A DNA stretch of 21,765 nucleotides from Patescibacteria group bacterium (lineage in GTDB: Bacteria; Patescibacteriota; Dojkabacteria; JAKAPS01; JAJZLI01), in NCBI GenBank assembly GCA_023380695.1, contig JAMCRT010000035.1, forward strand, positions 1 through 21,765, given 5' to 3'. The notes under the pieces are model-generated. The model saw only the letters and a list, made by a program, of their open reading frames with translations, was not told the DNA's origin and ran no database searches. Within the stretch, counting starts at the first letter, position 1. Each line of letters opens with the position of its first letter. The position numbers were made by a program, and so were the translations under genes. Below, piece after piece: positions 1-8,113 of this stretch.

Positions 1-642
1 AACGCAAGTGAGGAAGAAAAACAAAAACAACAAGAGAATCTAGAATATATTTTAAAAAACTTTGAATCAAAATATCCAGATAAATTTGATAGTACAAAAA
101 AAGAAACAGAAAATTACGGAAAACTTACGAATAATGAAAAAAGTAAATTACTCAAAGACCTCAGAGAATCTAAATTCCAAATGGTAGAACCAAAAACTAC
201 AGAACCAGAGAAAAAAGTAACAGAACTTACTATTGACTCTAATCCAGAAGTATTTTCCAAATTTGTAGATGGACTTACAGAAGATGAACTCACAGATTTA
301 TCAAGAAAAGTTCTAACTTTTGTGGGCTCTGCAACTTTTAAAGATACTGCACAAATAGCTGATATGTTTTCAAATAAATTGGTTGTAGGAAACGCAAGTG
401 AGGAAGAAAAACAAAAACAACAAGAGAATCTAGAATATATTTTAAAAAACTTTAAATCAAAATATCCAGATAAATTTGATAGTACAAAAAAAGAAACAGA
501 AAATTACAGAAAACTTACGAATAATGAAAAAAGTAAATTATTCAAAGATCTCAGAGAATCTAAATTCCAAATGGTAGAACCAAAAACTACAGAACCAGAG
601 AAAGTAACAGAACTTACTGTTGACTCTAATCCAGAAGTATTT
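1..642 (+). repeat. 390-bp in-frame tandem repeat (three copies seen, outer two incomplete)
   Basis: Bases 1-180 match 391-570 with only four differences (64/454, 118/508, 151/541, 159/549), giving a 390-bp period, or 130 codons. The complete unit spans 181-570. A third copy begins at 571 with a 3-bp deletion relative to 211-213 and fades after about 642. All four differences are transitions with G/C in the first copy and A/T in the second, and three change the amino acid. The repeat continues off the left edge. Confidence 0.95.
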
Positions 643-1821
643 CAAAAATATATAGAAGTAGCTTCTCCAAAAGATATAATTATATTAAACAATTTTGCAA
701 AAGAATTATTATCTGTTGCAAATAGAGGATTAAGTATTGAAGGCAAAAGCAAATTAGAACACTTATTATCTAATACTTTGGTAACAGATGGTATAGAATT
801 AACAGAAGATGAAATTAGAAATATAGTTTCAAATATAAAGACCCTTATAGAGTATGCAGAGTTACATGAACTTCCTGAAACTGCAGAAGAAGATGTATCT
901 TCTCACAGTTCAAAAGAGAGTACATTTTTGTTTGATGCAAAATCTGCATACAAAGCTATAACTGATATAAAAATCCCAATAGATACCGAAACTAAGGAGA
1001 CTACCAAAGCAGTTACTAATGTTACAGATGAATCTACCTCTGAAGTTACAGATATAACAGATATTCCTAAATTACCAGATGATTCCAATGCCCTATTTAT
1101 AGGTTTAGTAACTGGATACAAAAGTAATAATGAAGAGGAACAAAAGATGCTAGATAAAATAAAAGAATATATTAAATCAAAACCAGAACTTCTTGAAGAT
1201 GAAAATGAAAGTATGAGACTTGCAATAGAAAGAGCAATGAAATTTACTACAGAAGCAAGAAATAGAATAGTTGCAACTCAAGTAAGAAGAAGTATATTCG
1301 CAGGATTGATAGGTGTAGGAGCAGGAGTTGCTATAGGAGAACTAGTAAGACCACTGTTAGAACACAGTACTAAATTAGCTATACCAGTTCATGGACTTCG
1401 TGGACATAATATACAAAAAATTGTAACAAATCATGGACATAATGCTAACTCCATACATTCAGTCTCACAACATGTAGGAAAAAATCCTAAGTTACCAGGA
1501 GTTACACCTAACACAGAAAAATTAGGAAATATTGGCAGTGTGACATTAAAGCCAGGAGATACTGTATGGGGAATTTTACAAAGCAAAGGTATTCAACCTG
1601 AATCTCAAAAAGGATTAACAACTATAGTCAATATGTTTAGAAATAACCCACATTTTCTTGAAAGTGCAAAAATAATTGCAAAAAATGAAGGTGCAGGGAA
1701 AACACTATCTATGATATCTAATCCAAATGTACCTGTATCAAATATACTTAAACAATTTACACCACAACAAATAATGCATGCTGCACATTGGATTCCTTCA
1801 TCTGGGAATATCACATTATAA
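1..1821 (+). CDS. Partial repeat-bearing, single-pass membrane protein with LysM-like C-terminus
   Basis: The reading frame is open from the first base, so the gene is 5'-truncated (606 codons visible). The ATG at 181 is an internal Met that recurs at 571 at the head of each repeat, so it is not a convincing start. Visible residues 1-190 are near-identical 130-aa acidic, lysine- and glutamate-rich units, each beginning MVEPKTTEPEK. After about residue 215 the sequence becomes unique, with helical, Thr/Glu-rich stretches. A likely transmembrane helix (FAGLIGVGAGVAIGELV) lies at about residues 433-449, followed by a His/Asn-rich linker. The segment from about residue 512 (GSVTLKPGDTVWGILQSKG) resembles the start of a LysM-type peptidoglycan-binding module. 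Inference: a surface or wall-associated protein with a repetitive acidic N-terminal part. No specific family is recognised, and the LysM assignment is tentative. Confidence 0.75.
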   Translation, partial: NASEEEKQKQQENLEYILKNFESKYPDKFDSTKKETENYGKLTNNEKSKLLKDLRESKFQMVEPKTTEPEKKVTELTIDSNPEVFSKFVDGLTEDELTDLSRKVLTFVGSATFKDTAQIADMFSNKLVVGNASEEEKQKQQENLEYILKNFKSKYPDKFDSTKKETENYRKLTNNEKSKLFKDLRESKFQMVEPKTTEPEKVTELTVDSNPEVFQKYIEVASPKDIIILNNFAKELLSVANRGLSIEGKSKLEHLLSNTLVTDGIELTEDEIRNIVSNIKTLIEYAELHELPETAEEDVSSHSSKESTFLFDAKSAYKAITDIKIPIDTETKETTKAVTNVTDESTSEVTDITDIPKLPDDSNALFIGLVTGYKSNNEEEQKMLDKIKEYIKSKPELLEDENESMRLAIERAMKFTTEARNRIVATQVRRSIFAGLIGVGAGVAIGELVRPLLEHSTKLAIPVHGLRGHNIQKIVTNHGHNANSIHSVSQHVGKNPKLPGVTPNTEKLGNIGSVTLKPGDTVWGILQSKGIQPESQKGLTTIVNMFRNNPHFLESAKIIAKNEGAGKTLSMISNPNVPVSNILKQFTPQQIMHAAHWIPSSGNITL

Positions 1822-1879
1822 TTTGAGATATATGTAAAATTGGTGTAATCTATATTTAACTTATTTAATTAAAAAAATT

Positions 1880-2212
1880 ATGGATCAAATATTTAAAAGC
1901 AATTTTGAGGGAGATATAGATTTATTTGATGTAATGAAATTAAATGAACTAGACCCAAAAGAAAGAGAGGAAAGTTTATTTCTTATACGAAGAACATTTA
2001 TAGAAGCTTATCTTTTAACAATGAAAGATAAGGTTACTGAGGATGAAATGCAAAATATGCCAGACACTAATTTTGAAGAAACAGTAAAATACTTCCAAAG
2101 TATATTAAGTGATCATGATGATATTTTCAGAAATATTCTCTCTGACTTTAAAAAGAGTATGCTTGATGAAGCACAAATATATGACTCAAATATTCCTCAA
2201 ATATCATCTTAA
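1880..2212 (+). CDS. Small acidic helical protein, DUF5663-like
   Basis: A 110-aa soluble protein with no signal peptide or membrane segment. The pattern is two helices around residues 15-50 (a FDVMKLNELDPKEREESL stretch, then FLIRRTFIEAYLLTMKDKV). A short TEDEMQNM turn and a third helix near 70-95 (YFQSILSDHDDIFRNILSDF) follow. This arrangement is reminiscent of the small DUF5663 family common in Candidate Phyla Radiation genomes, a match made from memory of the family's shape and not from a search. The gene lies 58 nt after the repeat protein on the same strand, so the two may be cotranscribed. No Shine-Dalgarno sequence precedes the ATG. It converges on murJ. Function unknown. Confidence 0.7.
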   Translation: MDQIFKSNFEGDIDLFDVMKLNELDPKEREESLFLIRRTFIEAYLLTMKDKVTEDEMQNMPDTNFEETVKYFQSILSDHDDIFRNILSDFKKSMLDEAQIYDSNIPQISS

Positions 2213-2283
2213 ACTCACTAAAATAAAAAGTCTTCAAACTTGAAAAAGAAATATTAAGATTAAAATAGTAAAAAAATCAAAGT

Positions 2284-4101
2284 TTAATCTAAATCTCCCT
2301 TTCCATCTTGTGTCATATTATCATCTATTGGAGATATAGGCTTTGATAATTTACCATATACAAAATCTCTTAGAACATATATTGATCTTGTAATTAACTC
2401 TAAATCAGGATCATTTAATATAAATGAAACAATAATATATACTGATACGCCTATATATAGAGTTATCATAAATAGGAATATCACATCTATAGTCTTAGAA
2501 GTATTAAGTAAAACATCTAATACCTTATATGTAAAATACATTACTCCACCCATTATACCTCCAGATACAAATTTTTTGATTGCAGAAGAATAAAAGTCTT
2601 TAAACGAGAACCCTCCAAGCCTTTTATGCAAAATAAAGATAAGCACTAAAACATTTAATGTTACAATAATTCCTGCAGCAGCACCTAACCCTCCTATAGC
2701 CTTCCATGTAAACGCACTCTTGAAATGTAGGTAATATCCAATATTTAAAAGATTATTTATTGTTGGAGATACAACAGGAAAATTTCCAAACACTCTTACT
2801 AAATACAAAGCAAGAAAAATATTTAATACAAAAAATATAGATTCTACTATTAATGGAGTTTTTGTATCCTTAAGGGCGTAAAATGCTCTAATTAAAACTG
2901 AAAGTATTGATTGGCCAATAATAGATAAAGACATGAATAGCAATATCCATGAAGTAAGAATTGTATCATTCCATCCAAACTGACTATTAGATCCAGGACC
3001 TAATATAAGTCTTACTATTGGCAACCTTAATATCAAAAACATCATAAACAAAGGTATTACTAAAAATAGTACTTGCAGAATTGTTTTTCCCAAAGTCTTT
3101 TTAAAATTACCCATCATTCTCTTAGAGTTTTCAAAAGATAATGTTGGAAAAGATGCTTGAGCAAAACTCCACCCTACTATCGCTACCGGAAATAGATATA
3201 GACTTGTAGCCCAATTAAATGCAGTCAAAGATCCAGGAACTAGTGCAAAAGCAATAAAAGCTTCCACTATATACATAATCTGAGATAATGCGATTCCTAA
3301 AAATCTTGGAAATGATAATTTGAACATTTCCTTTATATATTTACTTTTAAAATTTAAAAATTCAGCTTTATAGCTAAATCCTAAATACTTGGCAATTGGA
3401 AATTGTACTAAAAGGTGAAAAACACTACCTAACAGTACTCCTAGAGTAACTCCGTATACTCCTAAAAATGGAGTAAAAAATAGTATACCTATTATGAAAC
3501 CAAGATTATATACAACATATGCAATTTGTGTCACCAAAAATCTTTTATAAACTTGCAAAACACCGGTTAACATAAAACTTATACCTAGTATTATTGGAGA
3601 TATAAACAGAATCTTCATCATATATGATAATTGAATAATATCTGAATGATTAAAATCTGAAAGGTATGATGCTTTATATGCAGATGATAGTCCGACAAAC
3701 ATTTGGGCTATCTCTCTTGAGAAAATAATACCTATTATTCCTATAATGATTAAGATAAATGCAAAAATGTTTAAGAATGAATTAAATACATTCCACATTA
3801 AATCTGTTTTTTTCTTAGATAGCAGTTCTGCAAGAATTGGAATAAGAGCTGTATTGAAAGATCCAATAACTAATATATTAAAGAAAAATTGAGGTATTGA
3901 ATCAGCAGCATAAAATATATCTAAACCTCTTGAAAGACCGAATATATTTGCAAGTAATGTAAGTTTAAAAAGTCCTAATAATTTTGCAATAATTGTTGCT
4001 GCCATAATTATTATTGCAGCAGATACTATTGTCTTCTGTCTCATTGCAAACCAAGAATTTCCATTCTTTTTCCCAATACTAATTATCTCTTTTAATGTCA
4101 T
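2284..4101 (-). CDS. murJ: MurJ/MviN-type lipid II flippase
   Basis: A polytopic membrane protein of 605 aa with the MOP-fold/MviN pattern; it would flip lipid-linked peptidoglycan precursor across the cytoplasmic membrane. The N-terminal family signature is visible at residues 39-90: AKLLGLFKLTLLANIFG, then an Asp (61), then SIPQFFFNILVIGSFNTALIPILAE. The central stretch SLYLFPVAIVGWSFAQASFPTLS matches the characteristic MurJ motif. It is longer than the usual 510-530 aa, with about 20 extra N-terminal residues and a longer late loop. At the places where E. coli MurJ has the essential arginines R18 and R24, this protein has Lys40 and Lys46, while the Asp (E. coli D39) is kept. The start at 4101 is supported by a promoter about 25 nt upstream. 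Met20 is an alternative start. Confidence 0.9.
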   Translation of the reverse strand: MTLKEIISIGKKNGNSWFAMRQKTIVSAAIIIMAATIIAKLLGLFKLTLLANIFGLSRGLDIFYAADSIPQFFFNILVIGSFNTALIPILAELLSKKKTDLMWNVFNSFLNIFAFILIIIGIIGIIFSREIAQMFVGLSSAYKASYLSDFNHSDIIQLSYMMKILFISPIILGISFMLTGVLQVYKRFLVTQIAYVVYNLGFIIGILFFTPFLGVYGVTLGVLLGSVFHLLVQFPIAKYLGFSYKAEFLNFKSKYIKEMFKLSFPRFLGIALSQIMYIVEAFIAFALVPGSLTAFNWATSLYLFPVAIVGWSFAQASFPTLSFENSKRMMGNFKKTLGKTILQVLFLVIPLFMMFLILRLPIVRLILGPGSNSQFGWNDTILTSWILLFMSLSIIGQSILSVLIRAFYALKDTKTPLIVESIFFVLNIFLALYLVRVFGNFPVVSPTINNLLNIGYYLHFKSAFTWKAIGGLGAAAGIIVTLNVLVLIFILHKRLGGFSFKDFYSSAIKKFVSGGIMGGVMYFTYKVLDVLLNTSKTIDVIFLFMITLYIGVSVYIIVSFILNDPDLELITRSIYVLRDFVYGKLSKPISPIDDNMTQDGKGDLD

Positions 4102-4126
4102 GATAGTGTATATATAATCTATAGAG

Positions 4127-4155
4127 AGTATAGCAAATAGGTATTAAATATAGAA
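4127..4155 (-). promoter_or_regulatory. Predicted extended -10 promoter of murJ
   Basis: On the minus strand 4135-4127 reads TGCTATACT, an extended -10 (TGn plus TATACT). A weak -35 (TTCTAT, 4155-4150) lies 17 nt upstream. Transcription would begin near 4120, giving a leader of about 18 nt without a Shine-Dalgarno sequence. Confidence 0.5.
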
Positions 4156-4196
4156 ATTTACATTGTGTTAGTATCAAAATACAGTGATCTATGCAA

Positions 4197-4219
4197 TGTA
4201 TGTATAGGTCTCACATACA
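4197..4219. promoter_or_regulatory. Inverted repeat in the murJ/glycan-operon divergent intergenic
   Basis: TGTATGT (4197-4203) and ACATACA (4213-4219) are perfect 7-bp arms around a 9-nt spacer, ending 5 nt upstream of the -35 of the rightward promoter. A second 7-bp pair, TACATTG (4159-4165) and CAATGTA (4194-4200), uses overlapping bases, so the two structures exclude each other. This may be a regulator operator or cruciform. In such AT-rich DNA, chance is a real alternative. Confidence 0.3.
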
Positions 4220-4224
4220 AAAAT

Positions 4225-4253
4225 TTGAATACTACTGGGAAACATAGTAAAAT
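4225..4253 (+). promoter_or_regulatory. Predicted leaderless promoter of the glycan operon
   Basis: TTGAAT (4225-4230), a 17-nt spacer and TAAAAT (4248-4253) form a good sigma-70-type promoter. Only 7 nt separate the -10 from the ATG at 4261, so the expected transcription start is the A of the start codon. No ribosome-binding site is visible. Confidence 0.6.
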
Positions 4254-4260
4254 CTCATAA

Positions 4261-5805
4261 ATGAAAAAACGAGGGCTTATAAGCATCATAATAATCGCTG
4301 TCCTTTTACTATCTAGTACAATTTTATTGTTCAAGTACTCTCATTCTATAGCTTATTCATCTGATAATGTATCTGGAATTCTTGAGGCACATTCTTTTAT
4401 AAATGGTAATTATCTTCTTCATTCTTTTGCAATTTCAACTGATAATTTCTATCTTACTGATTTACCTTTTTATATTATTTATGAAACATTTGCAGGAATC
4501 AATACATTTGAAATATCATTCGTTCCAATTCTGATATATGTACTTGTTATTATCCTCTCTTCTCTTTTAGTATCTCTAAATTTTAAAAATATGAAAGATA
4601 AAATTAAAGGCATTATTACTACATTGGTATTATTAGGATTTCCTTCTTTTTTTCTACTAAACACAACACTTACAGGGCAAATACATGTTGGAACAGTACT
4701 TTTTATATTAGCAAGTTTTATATTCTTTAAACTTTTTCTATCAAAAAAAAACTACTGGTACCTTATACCTTTATTTATATCTGAATTTATCTATCTTTTA
4801 TCAGATCCTTTTGCCATATGGATAGGAGCAATACCAATTATAATTGCAGCAATAATTGCAATTTTGCAAAATAGAAATTATTTAGAAAAAGGGATAGTTG
4901 CTATCGTTATAACAATAATAAATCTATTATTATCCAAGATATCAATATCTGTAATAAAAGCACTTGGAGGATTTCATATTGTAGCTCCAGTACCATATAA
5001 ATTTTCACACCTATCAAAAATACCCGGACGAATGTATCTTGCAATAAACTCTATTCTCTATTATTTTGGATCTCATTTCTTTGGGAAAAAACTCTTTCTT
5101 CTATCAACAATGGAAGAACTTATAAAAACACTGTTTATTGTTTTATTTATCTATCTTGTATATAAAATAATCAAATCAAGAAAAATAAGTATTATAAATA
5201 CTCTACTTTTATCTGCAATATTTTTAAACCTATCAGCCTTTATATTCTCTAATATAGTACACAATATGAGTTTTGCAAGATACATGATGCCACTTACTGT
5301 ATTTTCATTAGTTTTTATAGCATTAAATATTGTATATCTATTAAAGAAAAAATGGGTTATATATATATCTTTTCTATTTGCCCTATTTCTAATATTTTCA
5401 TTTATCTATAGAGTTGGTCATTTTCCTGTATCATCACATATACGCAATGAAAAAAAACTTGTATCTTTTCTTGAGAGCAAAAATCTAAAATATGGAATAG
5501 GTACATATTGGGACTCATCAATCACTACAGTATTATCTTCAAATAAAGTTAATGTACGGGCAGTACTAATTACACAAAATAGTATTTACCCTTTAATTTG
5601 GTTATCTTCTACAAAATGGTATCATCCCACATCAAATAAAAAGTTTCAATTCTTTGTCTTTGGTGGAAATAAATATGATAAGGTATCTCATGATTTCACA
5701 CTTGCAACTTTTGTGTTTGGAAAATCTTACAAGAAATACCATATTGCAGACTACACAGTTTTAGTATGGAAGCATAATATAAATAGTACTTTAAGTATTC
5801 TCTAG
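4261..5805 (+). CDS. Polytopic membrane protein, probable GT-C-like glycosyltransferase
   Basis: A 514-aa protein with an N-terminal signal-anchor (residues 6-24) and roughly ten further hydrophobic segments, ending in a soluble domain of about 115 residues. The first external loop carries an Asp (SSDNVSGILEAH, Asp35) and a D-L-P motif (YLTDLPFYII). This layout is typical of GT-C enzymes that use polyprenyl-phosphate sugars, where a loop-1 acidic residue is catalytic. It is the first gene of a close-packed rightward operon: the next ATG follows its stop by 3 nt and encodes a Dpm1-like enzyme, which makes the kind of donor a GT-C enzyme uses. No closer family is recognised, and the GT-C role is inferred from topology and context. 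Confidence 0.6.
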   Translation: MKKRGLISIIIIAVLLLSSTILLFKYSHSIAYSSDNVSGILEAHSFINGNYLLHSFAISTDNFYLTDLPFYIIYETFAGINTFEISFVPILIYVLVIILSSLLVSLNFKNMKDKIKGIITTLVLLGFPSFFLLNTTLTGQIHVGTVLFILASFIFFKLFLSKKNYWYLIPLFISEFIYLLSDPFAIWIGAIPIIIAAIIAILQNRNYLEKGIVAIVITIINLLLSKISISVIKALGGFHIVAPVPYKFSHLSKIPGRMYLAINSILYYFGSHFFGKKLFLLSTMEELIKTLFIVLFIYLVYKIIKSRKISIINTLLLSAIFLNLSAFIFSNIVHNMSFARYMMPLTVFSLVFIALNIVYLLKKKWVIYISFLFALFLIFSFIYRVGHFPVSSHIRNEKKLVSFLESKNLKYGIGTYWDSSITTVLSSNKVNVRAVLITQNSIYPLIWLSSTKWYHPTSNKKFQFFVFGGNKYDKVSHDFTLATFVFGKSYKKYHIADYTVLVWKHNINSTLSIL

Positions 5806-5808
5806 AGC

Positions 5809-6519
5809 ATGTATACAGAAACAGTAATAATAATTCCAACATATAATGAACTAGGTAATATTGAAAAACTGGTAAAACTAATATTTAAAGTAGATACGGA
5901 TATACGGATTTTATTTGTAGATGATAAATCACCAGATGGAACTGGAAATTTAATAAAAAAACTGCAAAAGAAAAATCCCAATATTTATCTTTTAGAAGGA
6001 GAAAAAAAAGGCCTTGGAGTAGCATATAAAAGAGGATTTTCATATGCAATAGAAAAAATGAGAGCTACATATATAATTCAAATGGATGCAGACCTGTCAC
6101 ACAATCCTAAATATATAAAAACCCTTACTGATAACATCAAAAATTTTGATGTTATAATAGGGTCAAGATATATAAAAGGTGGAAGCATTCCAAAAGATTG
6201 GGGATTTCATAGAAGAATGATTTCTAATTTTGGAAATATACTTACCAGACTCATTTTAAATATACCAATGAGAGATTGTACATCAGGATTTAAAATTATA
6301 AAAACAAAGAATTTACCACTAAAATTCATAAAAAGCATAGATTCTAATGGATACCTGTTCCAAGTAGAATTGCTGTATTTTTTATATAAATCAAATTGTA
6401 AAATAAAAGAGATACCAATAGATTTTAGAGATAGAACTAAAGGCACTTCAAAAATGAGAATTAATGATATTTTAGAATATTTTACAAATCTATTTAAAAT
6501 AAGGAAAAAATATCAATGA
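5809..6519 (+). CDS. Dpm1-like GT2 (polyprenyl-phosphate mannosyl/glycosyltransferase)
   Basis: A 236-aa cytoplasmic GT-A enzyme with the full Dpm1 signature. It has IIIPTYNELGNI near residue 7, VDDKSPDGT (residues 37-45) and the metal/nucleotide motif MDADLSHNP (Asp93, Asp95). It also has GSRYIKGGSIPKDW (118-131) and a DCTSGFKIIK block. It would transfer a sugar from a nucleotide donor to polyprenyl phosphate, making a lipid-linked donor for GT-C enzymes at the membrane. It lacks the C-terminal transmembrane pair or GtrA domain found in some relatives. It starts 3 nt after the upstream GT-C-like gene and overlaps the next gene by 4 nt, so all three should be translated from one message. The sugar cannot be told from the sequence. 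Confidence 0.9.
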   Translation: MYTETVIIIPTYNELGNIEKLVKLIFKVDTDIRILFVDDKSPDGTGNLIKKLQKKNPNIYLLEGEKKGLGVAYKRGFSYAIEKMRATYIIQMDADLSHNPKYIKTLTDNIKNFDVIIGSRYIKGGSIPKDWGFHRRMISNFGNILTRLILNIPMRDCTSGFKIIKTKNLPLKFIKSIDSNGYLFQVELLYFLYKSNCKIKEIPIDFRDRTKGTSKMRINDILEYFTNLFKIRKKYQ

Positions 6520-7247
6520 AATTATCAATTATACTGGTAAATTACAAGACAAAAAACTTACTGCAAAATTGTATAAAAAGTATTAAATCAAAATATTCAT
6601 ATGAAATTATTGTATTAAATAATTCTCCTGAAGAAAATCTAGTATCTATAAGAAAGATAAACCACAGAGTAAAAATAATAGAAAATAAAGAAAATATTGG
6701 ATTTGCAAAAGCATGTAATAAAGGGGTAGATAAAGCAAAAGGAGAATATGTAATGCTTTTAGGAACTGACACTATTATATTAAATAATTCTATAGATAAA
6801 TTAATTCTATTTTTAGAAAAAAACAAGGATTACTGTGTAGTCTCTCCACAACTTCTAAATAAAGATAAAACAATACAAAATTCACTTAGAGAATTTCCAA
6901 CACTCCATAATGTTTTCATGGAATTTATAAAAAGGGGATCTTACAAAATAGATATAAAATTTCACGAAAGATCAAAAGAAGTAATTCAGCCTCAGGCAAC
7001 ATGTATTCTTATAAGAAAAGAATTGCCAGAAATTTATGGCCTATTTGATGAAAGATTCCCTCTATATTTTAATGATGTTGATTTCTTCAAAAAGCTATCA
7101 GTAAATCATATAAAAACATATTACCTTGTGTCTGCAAAAGTAATTCATTTGTACGGGAAAAGCACAAAAACTCTAAATTCCATACAAAGACACTATCTAT
7201 TATATACAGGATACTTCAGGTATATAAGAAAATGGGGGGCAAGCTAA
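6516..7247 (+). CDS. GT2 glycosyltransferase, rhamnosyltransferase (WbbL)-like
   Basis: A 243-aa GT-A protein. Family features are the start LSIILVNYKTKNLL, ENIGFAKACNKG (60-70), LLGTDTIIL near residue 81, and a late FPLYFNDVDFFKKL block that supplies the usual acidic pair. The canonical LLNPDT metal motif appears as LLGTDT: Asp85 is kept, but the Asn two residues upstream is Gly. It should add a sugar from a nucleotide donor to a surface glycan in the cytoplasm. The ATG overlaps the stop of the Dpm1-like gene (ATGA). AAGGA lies 10 nt upstream as a weak ribosome-binding site. The stop is 3 nt from the end of the converging 7-TM gene, with no terminator between them. Confidence 0.85.
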   Translation: MKLSIILVNYKTKNLLQNCIKSIKSKYSYEIIVLNNSPEENLVSIRKINHRVKIIENKENIGFAKACNKGVDKAKGEYVMLLGTDTIILNNSIDKLILFLEKNKDYCVVSPQLLNKDKTIQNSLREFPTLHNVFMEFIKRGSYKIDIKFHERSKEVIQPQATCILIRKELPEIYGLFDERFPLYFNDVDFFKKLSVNHIKTYYLVSAKVIHLYGKSTKTLNSIQRHYLLYTGYFRYIRKWGAS

Positions 7248-7250
7248 TAC

Positions 7251-7940
7251 TTATAAAATCGTAAATCCCAAAAAGATCAATGCTATTCCAAAAACTACCC
7301 CTGGCCAAAATAAATAGAAATATTCAAATCGTGTAATAGTTCCTACTATTCCAGTAATAGCTGTAGCAAGAGTAATAATAGTTATACCAATCAATATCCT
7401 ATCTAGAATTTTTTTCCTCAGTGCTATAACTATTGAATATATAAATGCTACAATAATCTCAATTGTACCAAGAAATGTTAATATAAACACAGGTATTTCC
7501 CAAAAACCACTTTTTAAAACATCGCTCCCAGATGGAGATACAAAATTACTAAATATCCTACCTTCTTTAAAATATAGTATTAAGGATATTGATTGAAATT
7601 GAGATACTTTTGTAAAGAATAATGATATAAAAAGAACAATTGATACAAATATAGTAAAATATAAAGATATTTTCTTTAATTTTTTGTTATTTAAAACAAA
7701 TACAGCTCCCATACCCCACATAGCAGGAGGAATACCAGCACCAAGAAGATAATATGCATAAAAAAATAGGATTGTACCTGAGTTTAAATAAATAAGAAAT
7801 GATAGCATGGATAAAAAAGAGAAAAGAAATCCTATTGTCCAAACCAAATAAACGTCTCTTTTTTTTCTAATAAATCTCAGTAATGCTATGATAAACATTA
7901 CAAAAACCAGGAAATCTGATATAGAAATTAAATAATACAT
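7251..7940 (-). CDS. Seven-transmembrane protein of unknown function
   Basis: A 229-aa integral membrane protein with about seven hydrophobic helices spread over its whole length and short, Lys/Arg-rich loops such as RFIRKKRD and LRKKILDR. Helix 3-4 contains a Gly/Pro-rich GAGIPPAMWGMGAVF segment. No catalytic motif or known family is recognised. It begins 2 nt after the stop of a 38-aa basic ORF, so the two are probably translated together. It runs toward, and ends 3 nt from, the convergent glycosyltransferase gene. Confidence 0.75.
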   Translation of the reverse strand: MYYLISISDFLVFVMFIIALLRFIRKKRDVYLVWTIGFLFSFLSMLSFLIYLNSGTILFFYAYYLLGAGIPPAMWGMGAVFVLNNKKLKKISLYFTIFVSIVLFISLFFTKVSQFQSISLILYFKEGRIFSNFVSPSGSDVLKSGFWEIPVFILTFLGTIEIIVAFIYSIVIALRKKILDRILIGITIITLATAITGIVGTITRFEYFYLFWPGVVFGIALIFLGFTIL

Positions 7941-7942
7941 AT

Positions 7943-8059
7943 TCAGTCACTTTTATTTTTATATTTTCTTGCAATCTTCCTTTCCTTATTCTTCACTCTC
8001 TGTATCTTTGCTTTTTCTTTCTCCATATTTCTTTGTACTTTTCTTTTCAATTTTTTCAT
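7943..8059 (-). CDS. Small, strongly basic 38-aa protein
   Basis: ATG at 8059, TGA at 7943-7945; 38 codons starting MKKLKRKVQRNMEKEK and ending YKNKSD. About half the residues are Lys or Arg, with Glu spaced as in a single charged helix. It may bind nucleic acid or acidic phospholipid. It is supported as a gene by its own promoter-like sequence upstream and by an ATG with AGGGG just before it. The next gene's ATG also follows its stop after only 2 nt. Without homologues it stays hypothetical, and it could instead be a translated leader of the 7-TM gene. Confidence 0.45.
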   Translation of the reverse strand: MKKLKRKVQRNMEKEKAKIQRVKNKERKIARKYKNKSD

Positions 8060-8068
8060 ATCCCCTAT

Positions 8069-8097
8069 ATATTAACAAAACTATCATAAAAAAACAA
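8069..8097 (-). promoter_or_regulatory. Predicted promoter of the 38-aa ORF / 7-TM gene
   Basis: On the minus strand: TTGTTT (8097-8092), a 17-nt spacer and TAATAT (8074-8069), with TG one base before the -10 (extended -10). Nine nucleotides separate the -10 from the ATG at 8059, so the transcript would have almost no leader. Confidence 0.4.
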
Positions 8098-8113
8098 AAA
8101 TGCTACGAAACTA

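Noticed and set aside
181..183. ATG at 181 as the true start of the first gene
   Set aside because: The frame is open upstream to base 1 and encodes the same repeat; the ATG is simply the first codon of each repeat unit.
1823..1849. Promoter for the 110-aa gene (TTGAGA and TGGTGTAAT)
   Set aside because: The spacing between the hexamers is 15 nt and the alternatives are equally poor, so it cannot be separated from background in such AT-rich DNA.
2234..2252. TTCAA/TTGAA hairpin between the 110-aa gene and murJ as a terminator
   Set aside because: The loop would be only 2 nt and the stem has almost no G-C pairs, so it is not a convincing intrinsic terminator.
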